DNA of 64,000 nt from Erythroxylum novogranatense (taxonomy: Eukaryota > Streptophyta > Magnoliopsida > Malpighiales > Erythroxylaceae): contig CM057224.1 of assembly GCA_029891385.1 (NCBI GenBank), positions 8,246,001 through 8,310,000 of the forward strand. Reading direction: 5' to 3'. This document shows positions 25,201 to 36,084 of the stretch, in pieces (the first letter of the stretch is position 1; each line of letters opens with the position of its first letter). Position numbers and translations under genes: made by a program. A model generated the notes under the pieces. It worked only from the letters and a program-made list of their open reading frames with translations, had not been told where the DNA came from and made no database searches.

Positions 25201-27922
25201 TAATTTCAAGCTATTTCAATTATAAATCAAGAATCTAAATGAAGCCTGATATATTTTCGAAAACATTACATCTTCCACGTTGTCCATTCACATAATAGAA
25301 CTATTAAGATTTATACCATGATCGAATGTTAACTATTGTATTACTTGAAAGAACAGTTAATCTTATGGCTTTTTTCTTCTATCTTCCTAAATTACATTCA
25401 CTCATTAATGCTTTCCTACCATGCACATCTTCGCAGAATCACTGGATGCGTGGAAACTGGAAAAGCTTAACACGAAATATATTAAAATATCTGAGCCGTC
25501 TGTCTAAGAAGACCAACAGCCTATCCTACCAACAATACTAGATTACCATGTCAAGTCACCGAGAACCCGAGGGAGGAATGCACGTTCAAACAAGTGGCTG
25601 AATGGACCATGACCAATATCATGCAGAAGCCCTAATATAAAAACACAACGATGGTTAGCAAGCAGAACAAACAGCATGTAGTGCAATCTTAATAGCACAG
25701 CATTTCTTTACCAGCAAGTTTCACTGCCTTTACATCTAAGTTTTCAATTCCAAGCTCTTTTCCCTACCAAAACAGCATGTCTATCACGAAAAGCTTCCAA
25801 CGTCATAGACCAAAACGAAAAGATCAAAGGAGTTATTCATACTTGATGAGCTCTTAGCTTATGAACTGCTTCACCAGCAAGCCAATACACGCCAAGGCAG
25901 TGTTCAAAGCGAGAATGCACAGCTCCCGGATAAACCATGTTAGTCAACCCTGTATAAGAAAAAAGTTCTCTGAATCGATCCATAGGATGTACCTTCTAAG
26001 CAGAAAATAAACATAAACATGAACTGCTGATAATTCCTAGAGCAGGACTAGGCTTGGTCATGAACTCTGACGGTCAATACTCTGAACCAACTTGTACAGT
26101 TGTACAGACAATGAAAGTAAGCATTTGGCAATCAGGTCATAACCAAACAGCGGCCTACACAGTCATAATCTGGTAATTCACCATAAATCGTTTCTTTTGA
26201 GTTAAAATCTCCGGGAAGGAAGAAAAATGGAAGCCGATATCTTGCTGTACTTTCATAATTACCAGGTACTGCAGTACAATGGAAATCCATGACAGTAAGT
26301 AGGAACTGTTATATCAAGTATCACTGAAGACAAATGTCACTGTACTTTCACATACGATCATCAATAAAGCATATCAAACTGGAAGTCTTGGATAACTTTT
26401 ATAGTTGAATTTCTAACATTCTTAAATACCTAAATGTTTTCTGAAGTACTACTATAAGTTTCTTGGATAGAGCACCTTCAACTATCACAAAGTATTCATG
26501 AGAAAGTCTCAACAAAGGTAAATATACGGCTTAATTTAAATCAAATGGATGATTAAACAATAAGAAGAAATACTACAACTTTATTTTTATGATTCAGTAA
26601 TTGCAGTTAACGTTATCTAAGCGCATAAGACAGCACAAAAACGGACAAGGCTGTTGTTATTGGAGGACTAGCGTCTTCTCAAGGTAAAGTTTAAACCTCA
26701 CCTAGTTGCTTCAGATCACGAAGTCTGCAGTATAGAGCACAATTGTTAGGTAACGGTCTCACTAAGAAGTGATAGGCAAAACAAAATCTTAGGAGAACTC
26801 AACACAGTAGAATATACATAGTCTTGCCTCTGAAACTGTTCAGTGTCAACGAACTTCAGACAGAGCTGAAAAAGCAAAGAGAGTAATTAGGTTACAACTT
26901 CGACTATACTTGTTCCGAGTCTTAACTAGGACAGCCAATATTTATAATAGTTTAAATTTTAAACAAATTCAAATCAACGACCAAGGAAAATCGAATCCAC
27001 TGAACTTTTATTAATAATAATATATACAAAACAGAGTTTGAATCCAAGTAAGCAAGTGATTTTTCACATCTTTTGGTCCTTTCCAGGAGAAACAGCAAAA
27101 GAGACGGTAATATAGTGGATGAAAAAAACACGCACACACATCAATTTTCAACTAACACCCATAGTCATGAAATTTCCTCTTTCTTATGCATAATAACATC
27201 ACATGAACACATGCATCCACATGTACATGTGCAGTTGTAGATTTAGGATGATTAACCAATGATGTCAATCGTATCTATAAGACAACAATGGAAAATCGCA
27301 ATTTTAAATCAAGTCTTATAGTAAAAACCAAGTGAAGAGTTCTGGAGAAGGACGTTCTGTTAGAAACTAAATATCTACGGAAATCATAGTGGAAGATTAA
27401 GATAACAGGAAGTTAATATACTCTGCTTTGCGATCTAGCTACCTAGTCCGGTGCCAAGTACAAAATTTACATTCATTACTCAACTCTGCTTCTATTTTAT
27501 TTCCATTTTCTCCTCATTCATAAACCTACCAGACTTTTTAGAATCTAAAACTATACCTATTTACTCTGCTTTGTTTCCTACTTACTCTGCTTTGTTTTCT
27601 ATGTTGCATAGGCTAAAACAGAAATTTTGGAAGTGGAAAGCAAACCAACTCGAAATATGATAAGAAATTCTGTATTATCCAAACTGACGAAACCAAAACG
27701 AAAGCAAGGAACAGAGAAACGGAAAATGAAAGAACACAAATCCATAACCATTTATCAATTAGCTTCTAGAGAACGCAAGACGAAGAAGAAACTAAACGTT
27801 AGTTGAGAAGCAGATACCGGATCGATGTAGATGTAGCCATGAACGTTATCGCGAACTTGCTTCGAATAACGGCAGTCCGGATAAAAGCAACTTGAGAAAT
27901 CCTCGCTCGAATCAGCTGCCAT
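22213..27922 (-). CDS. VEN4: SAMHD1-like dNTP triphosphohydrolase (19 exons)
   Basis: HD-domain enzyme that splits dNTPs to deoxynucleosides and triphosphate; plant VENOSA4 controls dNTP pools and chloroplast and leaf development. Exons: 27922-27818, 26865-26828, 26724-26702, 25949-25843, 25763-25712, 25631-25547, 25045-24955, 24695-24657, 24541-24483, 24387-24325, 24197-24142, 24062-23989, 23695-23603, 23524-23423, 23297-23217, 23136-23045, 22934-22919, 22523-22413, 22323-22213. Phases agree throughout; 465 residues (Arabidopsis about 473). Metal-site residues are all present: His72 (HSRFEH), His112-Asp113 (LLHDIGHGPFSH) and Asp207 (DYLVRDSRACG), plus His139 (CHEDMS). There is no SAM domain, as usual in plants. 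Unusual: exon 3 is 23 nt, exon 17 is 16 nt, and intron 2 begins with GC (CAGAG/GCAAGA). An in-frame 87-nt block in intron 3 (26268-26182) could be an optional exon. Confidence 0.93.
26182..26268 (-). other. Possible optional exon in VEN4 intron 3
   Basis: The 87-nt block is preceded by a pyrimidine-rich stretch and CTGCAG and followed by GTGAAT. It is open in the frame set by exons 3 and 4 and would add 29 residues between KQLG and LTNMVYPG. The family has no insertion there that I recall, so normal transcripts probably skip it. Confidence 0.3.
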
Positions 27923-30211
27923 CGGTAGTCACAGATGAGAGAGATCAACTCGAGAGACACAGAGAGAAAGGAAGACTCCAAGTTATAAATGAAACAATTT
28001 CGGATATTTCTAGAGACTGGAGATGCAGATAGGTGGTTATTATTTGTTGTTACAGAGAAATGGGAATTTGAAAAGAAGCTAAAGAGGAAGAGTTGCTTCG
28101 GGGGGAAGGAGAGAGTGAAAGGGGTCGTTGATGCGATGCCGCCAAAAAGTGAGGTAGTACATGTACGTGGGCGACACGGGCGAATCAGGAGTGAGAAATG
28201 AGGAACTTTAAATGCTCGAATAGCAAACATCATGTACCGTTCTAAAGGGGCCGTTAAACTTATAGAAGCGAACAAAAGACTATTTACTTTAGTTTCTCCG
28301 TTAACTTGCAGAATCGAATAAAGACATTGTTTATTTTAGTTTCAGAAACGAAAGTGCCTTTTTTTAATAAAGAGATTTCGCAGATGACTTATTTGCTTTA
28401 TAATTTAAATATAATTTTTAATATTATAAAATTTTAAATAGTATTTTATTTGTTATTTTAAATTATTTTAGCAAAATATAATATGATTTATTGTGGTATT
28501 TATGATAGAATTTATATAATTATTTAGCCCAATTGTCATAAGAATTTATATTAAATTAAAATAAACATAAAGATGTAGCAAAAGAATGGTTGCATTCGCA
28601 TGCTTGCTTGTCGTCTAAGCAAGAAGTAGCTTAAACCCTTGGAACTTGGAGTGTAACAATTGAAAGAATGCAAGTAACCTCTCATTCTATCTCACACACC
28701 ATCCGCTGTGTGAGATGGAACGAATATGCACTCATCGGATGAGTTAGGGATGTAAAATGTGACTCGGCCGATTTTAGCCTGAATTAACCGAATTACGGAC
28801 CAACTATGATTGGTCCAATCGGGCCATAGACTAAAATTGGACAAGTTATGGGTTGACCCAACTTGATGACTAGATTGTTATTTAAAAAATGACATTTTTT
28901 TTAAAAAAAATAATGAATTGGGTTAACCCGGCCCGCCTATAGCGCAACCATTGACAAGTCTAGTTCGAGTTGGGGGCAAGTGCAACCATTATTATTATAT
29001 ATTTTTATACGAAAGCTATAATGCTTCTCCTTGGAATAAGAAGAATGATGCGAAGAAATGCCTTCAGCTCACATCGACCATGCTTAGCAGTGCAAGGGCA
29101 AGGCTAAAATGAGACAAAAATATCTATAGATAAATGGCTTAAGAGTTCATAAGCGCCTGTGTAGCACGAACATGACAAAATAGAATCGTATCTGCGTGTC
29201 AGACACCTACTGATATGCAATAGACACGACTCGAACACGTCTGAAGACTGCTCAGATATTGTTTAATGAAATATATATTCCATAAAATACATACTCTATA
29301 TTTTTTTAGAGAGACTTATAAAGTAATATGTATAAATTATTAAGATATTGAAAGTCTTGAAACACTTTAATCAATATATATCATATTATAAATTATGAAT
29401 TTTTCTTAATTTTAAAATTTATAATATACATATATAGCGTGTAGGTGTCTACCAAATTTTAGAAGTTAGCATATCCCCGTATCTGTGTCTGTGGCGTGTC
29501 CCATGTTCGTGTCCCTGTATCCGTGTCCATGCCAGTGTCCGTGCCATGCCCGTGCTTAAATAAGCACCAAGAGAATGCTTAAAATGAAAAAATTTATAAA
29601 TGCTTAAAATGAAAAAACTTGGGATAAATTAATTCATTTAATTGGTAGCCCCAGATCAGCAATTCTAACGATTTGCTAATAACGCGAGTGCTTGCTAACT
29701 ACCATAATATGAAGGGAGAACGTCACGATATAAAGACAACAATGATGATGTCATACTACATGTCTATTCTCTCAAATTGATGCACCCAAATTTAACGTAC
29801 AAGAACGAGTGAGCAGAGGCCGAAGAGAGCAGACAGGTTAATACAGTTGTCGAATGGCCAAGAAACCCAGTTAACGAATAGCTAGCAAAGCCTATAATAA
29901 AGTTACACCTCTGGTTCACATAACTAACCGTTTCCGAGCAAGAACTAGGATGAGCTAGTTCATCATGTAGCTTCCCAACATAGGGCTTCTAAAAAAGAAG
30001 AGAAATGGACAAAGTCGAGGGACAATGATGTTATACATGTCCATTATCTCCAAATGATGCGCCAACTTTCAACACACCATTGAAGATCAAAGAAGGCTAC
30101 GAAAGTCCTCTTAGATAGGGAATACATGGGCCCTGCTCTCGTGTCTAACAAGGTTATCAAATGGGTCAGCAAATGGACACAAGAACCAAGCGTCACAGAG
30201 TTGAAATGAAA
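27923..30211. other. Intergenic: VEN4 promoter side and CDC40 3' end
   Basis: The VEN4 5' leader and promoter lie just above 27922. Near 28750-28950 there is a hAT-like fossil with ACCCGGCCCG and GGGTTGACCC motifs, and 29161-29556 is a foldback element. Sequence below 30212 is CDC40 3' untranslated region. No further gene is recognised; the 158-residue frame overlapping VEN4 exon 1 is out of frame with it. Confidence 0.55.
29161..29556. mobile_element. Foldback element with CGTGTCC-type arms
   Basis: The left end reads AGCACGAACATGACA and the right end CATGCCCGTGCTT, which are inverted copies of each other. The right arm has repeated GTGTCC / GTGTCCGTG motifs (29485-29550). The interior is AT-rich. 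This resembles common small plant non-autonomous DNA transposons, but no target duplication was identified. Confidence 0.45.
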
Positions 30212-32754
30212 CTAGTCCCTGCAAGCCAGCAATCAAACCAAAAACTTGAGTTCTTAGACATGGTTCACAAACAAAGTATAAGATTCCACACAAATAATGG
30301 CAATTTTGATGAGTAACACACTAACATGGAAATGATGGCAACTTCTCTGTCATTATTCAGAAGTAAATCATGGGGCAGAAAGAAGCACATTTTCAGTGAA
30401 ATTGATGAGCATCGCTACTCCTTTATTTTATAGTTGATAAAGCCTATGTTCTACCCAGAAGACGATAGAAGCTCAAAATAAATTGGAAAACTTATCGATC
30501 ATTATGGGGACCAGATCCAAAGTAACCAGCCTTTTATAGGAACCAAGATATCTACAAAAAAGCGGACAAAACATAACTGTTCTCAAACTACCCATATAGA
30601 GAACATGTCTGAAACATAAATATACAAGATAAGTCTAATGTCCGGCCGCAGCCCACAATTACATTAATACTTTCTATAATTCAATAAACCTCACTATCAA
30701 GAGGCAGCAATATTTATATAAAACTAGTATATGTCAAAGTTGATCAAACTGGCAGCTCAAGAACTTAACATAACTTTTGATAGGATAGTAAGTTGTCTTT
30801 TATCATTTTATTCTTCAAAGTTGAAACTATCAACTATATTAACATTGAGTGAAAACTTAATGCCAATACTAACAAGCACTTTTGAATTTAAATTCCAAAG
30901 GCTAATTAAACAGAAAACTGAGGCAATGAGATAAAAGTAAACAAATGAACGTATGCAACACTCTAATCCAATACAATATTGCAGTTCGGCAGATACTAAC
31001 CAGTACTTAATTAAGCCATCCCAGCTACAAGTTGCGACTTTACTTTGTTCAAGAGGATGCCACTCACATCCGATGCACACCGACTCATGACACTTCATAG
31101 TCCTGAAAACTTTGCAACTCTTCCAATCCCAAAACCAGCACTTGCCTTCACCATCTCCGGACATAACAAACCGTCCATCTGGAGAGAAATTGACTTGACA
31201 AGCATAACCAGCAACTACATGCCCAGCAAATCTCTTCTTCTTATTTAACTGAAATCTTTCCCTAGTGCTATATATGAGAATCTGGTTGTCCAAACTCTGA
31301 GCTGCAAGCCAGTTAGTGTTTGGATGCAGAGCAATTGATGGCATAGAATGCATGTGAGGCTCACTGATATATTTAATAACCACAGGGATCCCAAATTCCC
31401 ATACACGAAGTGACTTATCATCACTTGAGGTAACAAATCTCCTATTGTTGTCCACAAAAGTGATGGTATTCACTGCTCCCAAGTGTTGATCGTACTCCTG
31501 AGTAATCTGCCCAGTATTTATATCCCACTGCACAATCTTCTTATCACTCATACCTGCCAACAATACATTCTGCTTGTCCTCATCCGGATTAAGTCTAACC
31601 ACATATGGAATCTTCCTCGTCGAAAATGTCGATATAACTTGCCCAGTCTCAGTATCCCAATACTTTATATTCTTATCATATCCAGCACTCAGAAACTTAG
31701 TCCCATCATTCGAAAACCAAATATCCCTAACCCCCATCGAATGACCCATGTATGTCCGCATACATTTACCAGAATTAAACACATCCCATATCTTCACCTT
31801 GCTATCCATCCCCGCCGAGAGAATCAAATGCCCATATTTGGGGAAAAACCTTATAGCATTAACGCCCTTTGTATGGCCACTCCAAGTGTGCACCAGTCTC
31901 TTGGGTATATAACAATGATCATTGGTGGCCTTCGCGTCCTTAGGTGGCGCAAGCCATGACCTTCCTTGATAATCTCTTTCTTCCTTCCCATGAAAAGTAC
32001 TCTTATCAACAAAGCTCTCACCTCTATCACCGCCACTCCCTTTCTCCTCCTTCTTCTTAGCATACTCCTCTGCATACTTCTTCTGCTCTTCAGTCAATTC
32101 CGTTTGCACACCCTCCTTCTTACCCGCCCATGGACTCTTCCTGTTCTTCATCAACCATGTGTCAGTCGCTGGATTCTCAACCTCCGACATATCGATTGCG
32201 GGGCCAACATCCTCGCCGTCAGCACCGTCCTCCTCCACCTCCTTTTTCTTCTCAATTTTCCTCTTTTTCTGCTCATGCTGTGGTATATTATAAACCGAAA
32301 TCCCGTTATTCTTCTCCAAAGCATCTAAATCACCGACATATTCATTACCTGAGGGGTCTGCGGCGTAGCCATACTTGTAAAAAGTGTTGTACTGCTCGTC
32401 GAATACGAAAGAGTCGATATTGGCATTCTCGACGAACCCCAGCTTGTGATTGCGCATGCCTTGTGCTATACCGTCCTTAGCGTAGGGGTGCTGGGGACCG
32501 TAGATCGGAGCCCAGAGCTGGTCGTAGGTTGGATTGAAGGAGATGGCGTGTTGGACTGGATCGATTGGTTTGGCTAGGGTTTGGTTGGCTTGAGTCACCG
32601 TGAGAGCGAGCATCGTGTCGTCGACTTTGGGGGCGGTCGACTTCGCCGGGAGGAGGCGGGGGGGAGAGGAGTCCGGGGAGGAACTAGGGTTCTGGTGCTC
32701 AGTGGCCGTCAATTCGTCGTCGTTGTCGTCCTTGTATGTTTGTAGAAGATCCAT
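30212..32754 (-). CDS. CDC40: Pre-mRNA-processing factor 17 (WD40 splicing factor)
   Basis: Second-step splicing factor PRP17/CDC40, part of the spliceosome in the nucleus. Coding exons are 32754-31001 and 30218-30212; 586 residues (Arabidopsis about 573). The start is Met of [10 protein letters not shown] at 32754; an upstream in-frame ATG (32829) adds 25 residues unlike the family. Order: N-terminal conserved block [20 protein letters not shown] (69-88), charged low-complexity Lys/Glu part (about 160-245), then a seven-bladed WD40 propeller from about 286 ([16 protein letters not shown]) to the end ([10 protein letters not shown]). The single-exon frame continues past KYW into intron sequence; the GTTAGT donor at 31000 joins the acceptor TTGCAG at 30219, giving Trp-Asp-stop exactly as in the family. 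The protein is intact. Confidence 0.93.
30219..31000 (-). other. CDC40 terminal intron
   Basis: 782-nt intron with donor TACTG/GTTAGT and acceptor GGCTTGCAG/GGACTAG behind a T-rich tract. It interrupts the Trp codon two codons before the end of the gene. Most of what looks like an extra 61-residue C-terminus is this intron read through. Confidence 0.85.
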
Positions 32755-33040
32755 TGGAACGCCGAGACCTAACAATATGAGACTTGGTTTTGAATTTAGT
32801 CGGAAAGAATTGAAGGTCCCGATATACAAGAGTATAAGATAAATACAACCTAATAATATGAATATAATTTCTTTTGTTAATTATTTAATATTTGTTAAGT
32901 TTGGAATTCATTAAGTTTATCATTTTCATGAAGATTTAGAATTTAGGAAAACAAAGAGGGAAACTGAAAAAGCTTGCTTTATGTTAAGCAGCAATTCCAA
33001 TATTTCCGGTAGGGCTGACTGAGATTGCTATTCCGTTGGG
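32755..33040. other. CDC40 promoter and 5' leader region
   Basis: Upstream of the CDC40 start codon. A TATA-like AT-rich stretch lies at about 32830-32900 but no element can be called with confidence. Confidence 0.4.
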
Positions 33041-33047
33041 GCCTAGG

Positions 33048-33350
33048 CTCTGTTTTTAAAATCGGATCGGACTGACCGGTCCGACCGGTGATCGGTCGGT
33101 GGTCGATTCGATTTATCTTCAAAACCAGTATTGATTGATCCGGTGTGAGCAAGTTAAAAATCGATTAATCGAGTTTTTGCGGTTCGACAATTTTTTTATT
33201 TTTATTTTTATTTATTTTAAATATTTTAAATATTATATATAATTAAATATAATTATTACGTCACACCGGTTCGATCGGTGGTTGAATCGGTCGAACCGGT
33301 AACCAATAAGACCACCGATTCGATGACCGGTCCGAGTTTCAGAACATTGA
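33048..33350. mobile_element. hAT-like foldback MITE with 7-bp target duplication
   Basis: The 303-bp element is flanked by GCCTAGG on both sides (33041-33047 and 33351-33357). The left end CTCTGTTTTTAAAATCGGA mirrors the right end, whose complement is TCAATGTTCTGAAACTCGGA. The arms are rich in ACCGGTCCGACCGG-type palindromes and the centre is AT-rich. There is no coding capacity. GCCTAGG contains its own palindrome, so the duplication could be 7 or 8 bp with one mismatch. Confidence 0.7.
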
Positions 33351-33357
33351 GCCTAGG

Positions 33358-36079
33358 GGGTTGGAGAATGTGATTCTTCAAACATTTTTTAAGGACGAGA
33401 TTTAGGTTTATACCTTACACTGAATCAATTAATTTTAGCTTTTTGTCACTTAGTTAATTGAAGGTAATATTTATTTTATTTATTTTATTTATTTTATTTA
33501 ATATTTTAATACTAAAATAAAATTTCCAAATAACTAATATATAATTAAAATTATGATGATATTGCGTTAGATTAAATTTCTATTATGTATCATTTTAAAC
33601 TTATGTAGTTATTTTATAAAAGTGATAGATTGATAAAATAATAAAACTATCACACATTATGTTTATTTTATGAAAAATAATTAGTTTCATAAATTAAGAT
33701 ATAAAGATACTTAAACAAACATACAAGTGATATTTACTAAACTAACCTAATTATAAAGATTTCAAATGGAATATTACTTATGTATGTGTGGATTTCTTGT
33801 TATGGTGGTTGTATAATCAATCCTTGAGTTGAGATTACCAAAATATCTCATATTAGAATTACTATATTTTAATATTACTTATGTCTTATTATATTTATGT
33901 TAGCTCAGTTGATAGTACTTAGATATAATATGAACTATATAGAGATAATTGAGTAAATCAATAAAAGATTCATTAGTTTAAAGTAATTAGAGATAATATT
34001 TTACTATTCTTGACTAGTAATATTTTAAGTTAGAGTGAATTAAGATTTGAAAATATGTTTTCAAATATCAATTATAAATCAACTACTAATATGATTAGAT
34101 TTAAAGAATGAGACATTAAATAGATTTAAAGAATAGACACTAAATTCATACTATATGATTGGTTAGAACATTAAATGAAGAAAAGATTAAATTATACATC
34201 ATAACCACGTATGGATAAGTTGAGTTAAACCACCTTGATATTCATAATATTTAGGTGGTCATGATATGTTTTTAGGCGTTAATCTTGATTTATAAGTACA
34301 AATTATTTAATTAAAGAATTAAAGATAAATTAAAAGAAATTTTATTTTATCTAATTTTAATTATGAATTATAATTTATAATCATTGTCAACATATTACAA
34401 ACCTAATCAGTTGCATATAAAAGAGCAATTAAAAGAGAAAATCAATTTAAATTAAGTTAGACTTAATTGTGAAGCTTGAGAAACTTAAAGGATCAAATAT
34501 GACTTTAATTATAACTAGGAAATTTAATTTTAATAAAAAAGAAAATGTTTCGTTTTTCTTTATAAATAGAAGAAACGCATAAGTGAACTATCGCTCTTGC
34601 CTTTTCCTCTCAAATGTTAGTGTTCTTTTTCTTTATTTTGAGGATATCATTAGAGATTGAACATATGGACAACTTGCAGTTAACAATTTTAGAAGAAAAA
34701 TTTATGCAAGAATTTGAATCAGGGATATTTTGGCCCTTTTATTTTTTATTTATGATTCACATTTTTCCAAATTATTTTATTGAAGAGATTGATTGAAAAT
34801 TTGTATTAAAAAATTTCTGCATCTATGATTTGATCACAATTAGTTTTCCAATAGAGGTATCATATCCTTATTTAATTGTTTAACTTGATTAAATTTGCTT
34901 AATTATTCTTGATTTGATAAATTTAAGACTTAAAATTTATTGATGTAAATGTTATATGATATATGAATTTGATTGTGATTTTAATTTAAAGAAAATAAAA
35001 CTTAAGAAATAAAATAAATAGGCGATAAGATTGAGGGAATTAAGAAATTACTTAGAAAACTATCGATATCAAGATATAGTGTCTAGGTTTCGAATCTTCC
35101 TAAAAGCCCTAATTGATTGATCTTTTATTATGCAAGTGTTTTATTGATTTATTAGACCGTGGAGATTCTTATGATATGCTGATAGCTCTCTTGAGTCTAA
35201 TAACAACTAATCCTAAGGTTTTCAATCAAATTACTCAGTTTAAAGTTTACAGGATTGCTTTACTGATTTGTGAATCAGTTTAAAGTTTACAGGATTGCTT
35301 TACCGATTTGTGAATCTCGCTATAAGATTTGACCATAATCTAGAGGATTTATGTCATTCAAACTTTACGGTTACAATAAACTCTTTTCAATTATGATAGA
35401 TCTATTTATGCAAGGATTCCTTAATCTTTATGTTATGAAATCATATTATGATCTAATATGTGAGGCCCCAAATTACATCATAGTAGGAATGTTTCATGTC
35501 CATGAAAGTATATGTGATAGGAGTTAACGATTATGATTTGATTGCGTATTGCTTAAGTCTTGAATTTTGGTTTGATGGATTATAATTAGTAACTTGGAAT
35601 TAATTGTTACCATTAGAAAATTGATAAATTAAAATGTACATTTGGACTAAGAAAAATATCAAATGGCAAGACAAGTTATATATAGAAAGTGTGGATAACT
35701 AATCCCATACATTAAGTGACATGTGGTATAAGTAAATAAGAGCAAATGGCAGTAAAGTTGAATCACATTTGAAAGCATGATAAGAGGACAAGTAGCTCAC
35801 TTTTAAGTATGACATGTGTCCTTTGCAAAACAAGGACATCGTGCATCAAAGGGTTTAGGCAAGTGCAAAATCATCCTTCATTTTAGTTGTTATTGTTGTC
35901 TTCTTTCTACACCATTCCTCTCACCACCAAAACATCATGCCCTCACTTCCTTGTGTTCTTGCTCATGTTTATGTTTAATTACCACATCCAAATAATGCAT
36001 CAAGAAAGCTACATCATGCTATATTCTATGTTGTCTTCTTGGTGTTAAAATCATCCTACTTCCACCTAACTTTGAAATT
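33358..36079. other. AT-rich region without recognised gene
   Basis: It contains a (TTTA)n run (about 33470-33500) and a 40-bp tandem duplication (35235-35274 and 35275-35314, TCAGTTTAAAGTTTACAGG...). From about 35460 (GAGGCCCCAAATTAC) the sequence looks LTR-like and seems to continue at 38851 on the other side of the solo LTR. No coding domain was seen. Confidence 0.5.
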
Positions 36080-36084
36080 GTGCT

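Noticed and set aside
27799..28275. 158-residue gene on the minus strand
   Set aside because: It overlaps VEN4 exon 1 in another frame and has no family features.
30808..31000. Extra C-terminal tail on CDC40
   Set aside because: The family ends at KYWD and good splice sites restore this; the tail is intron.
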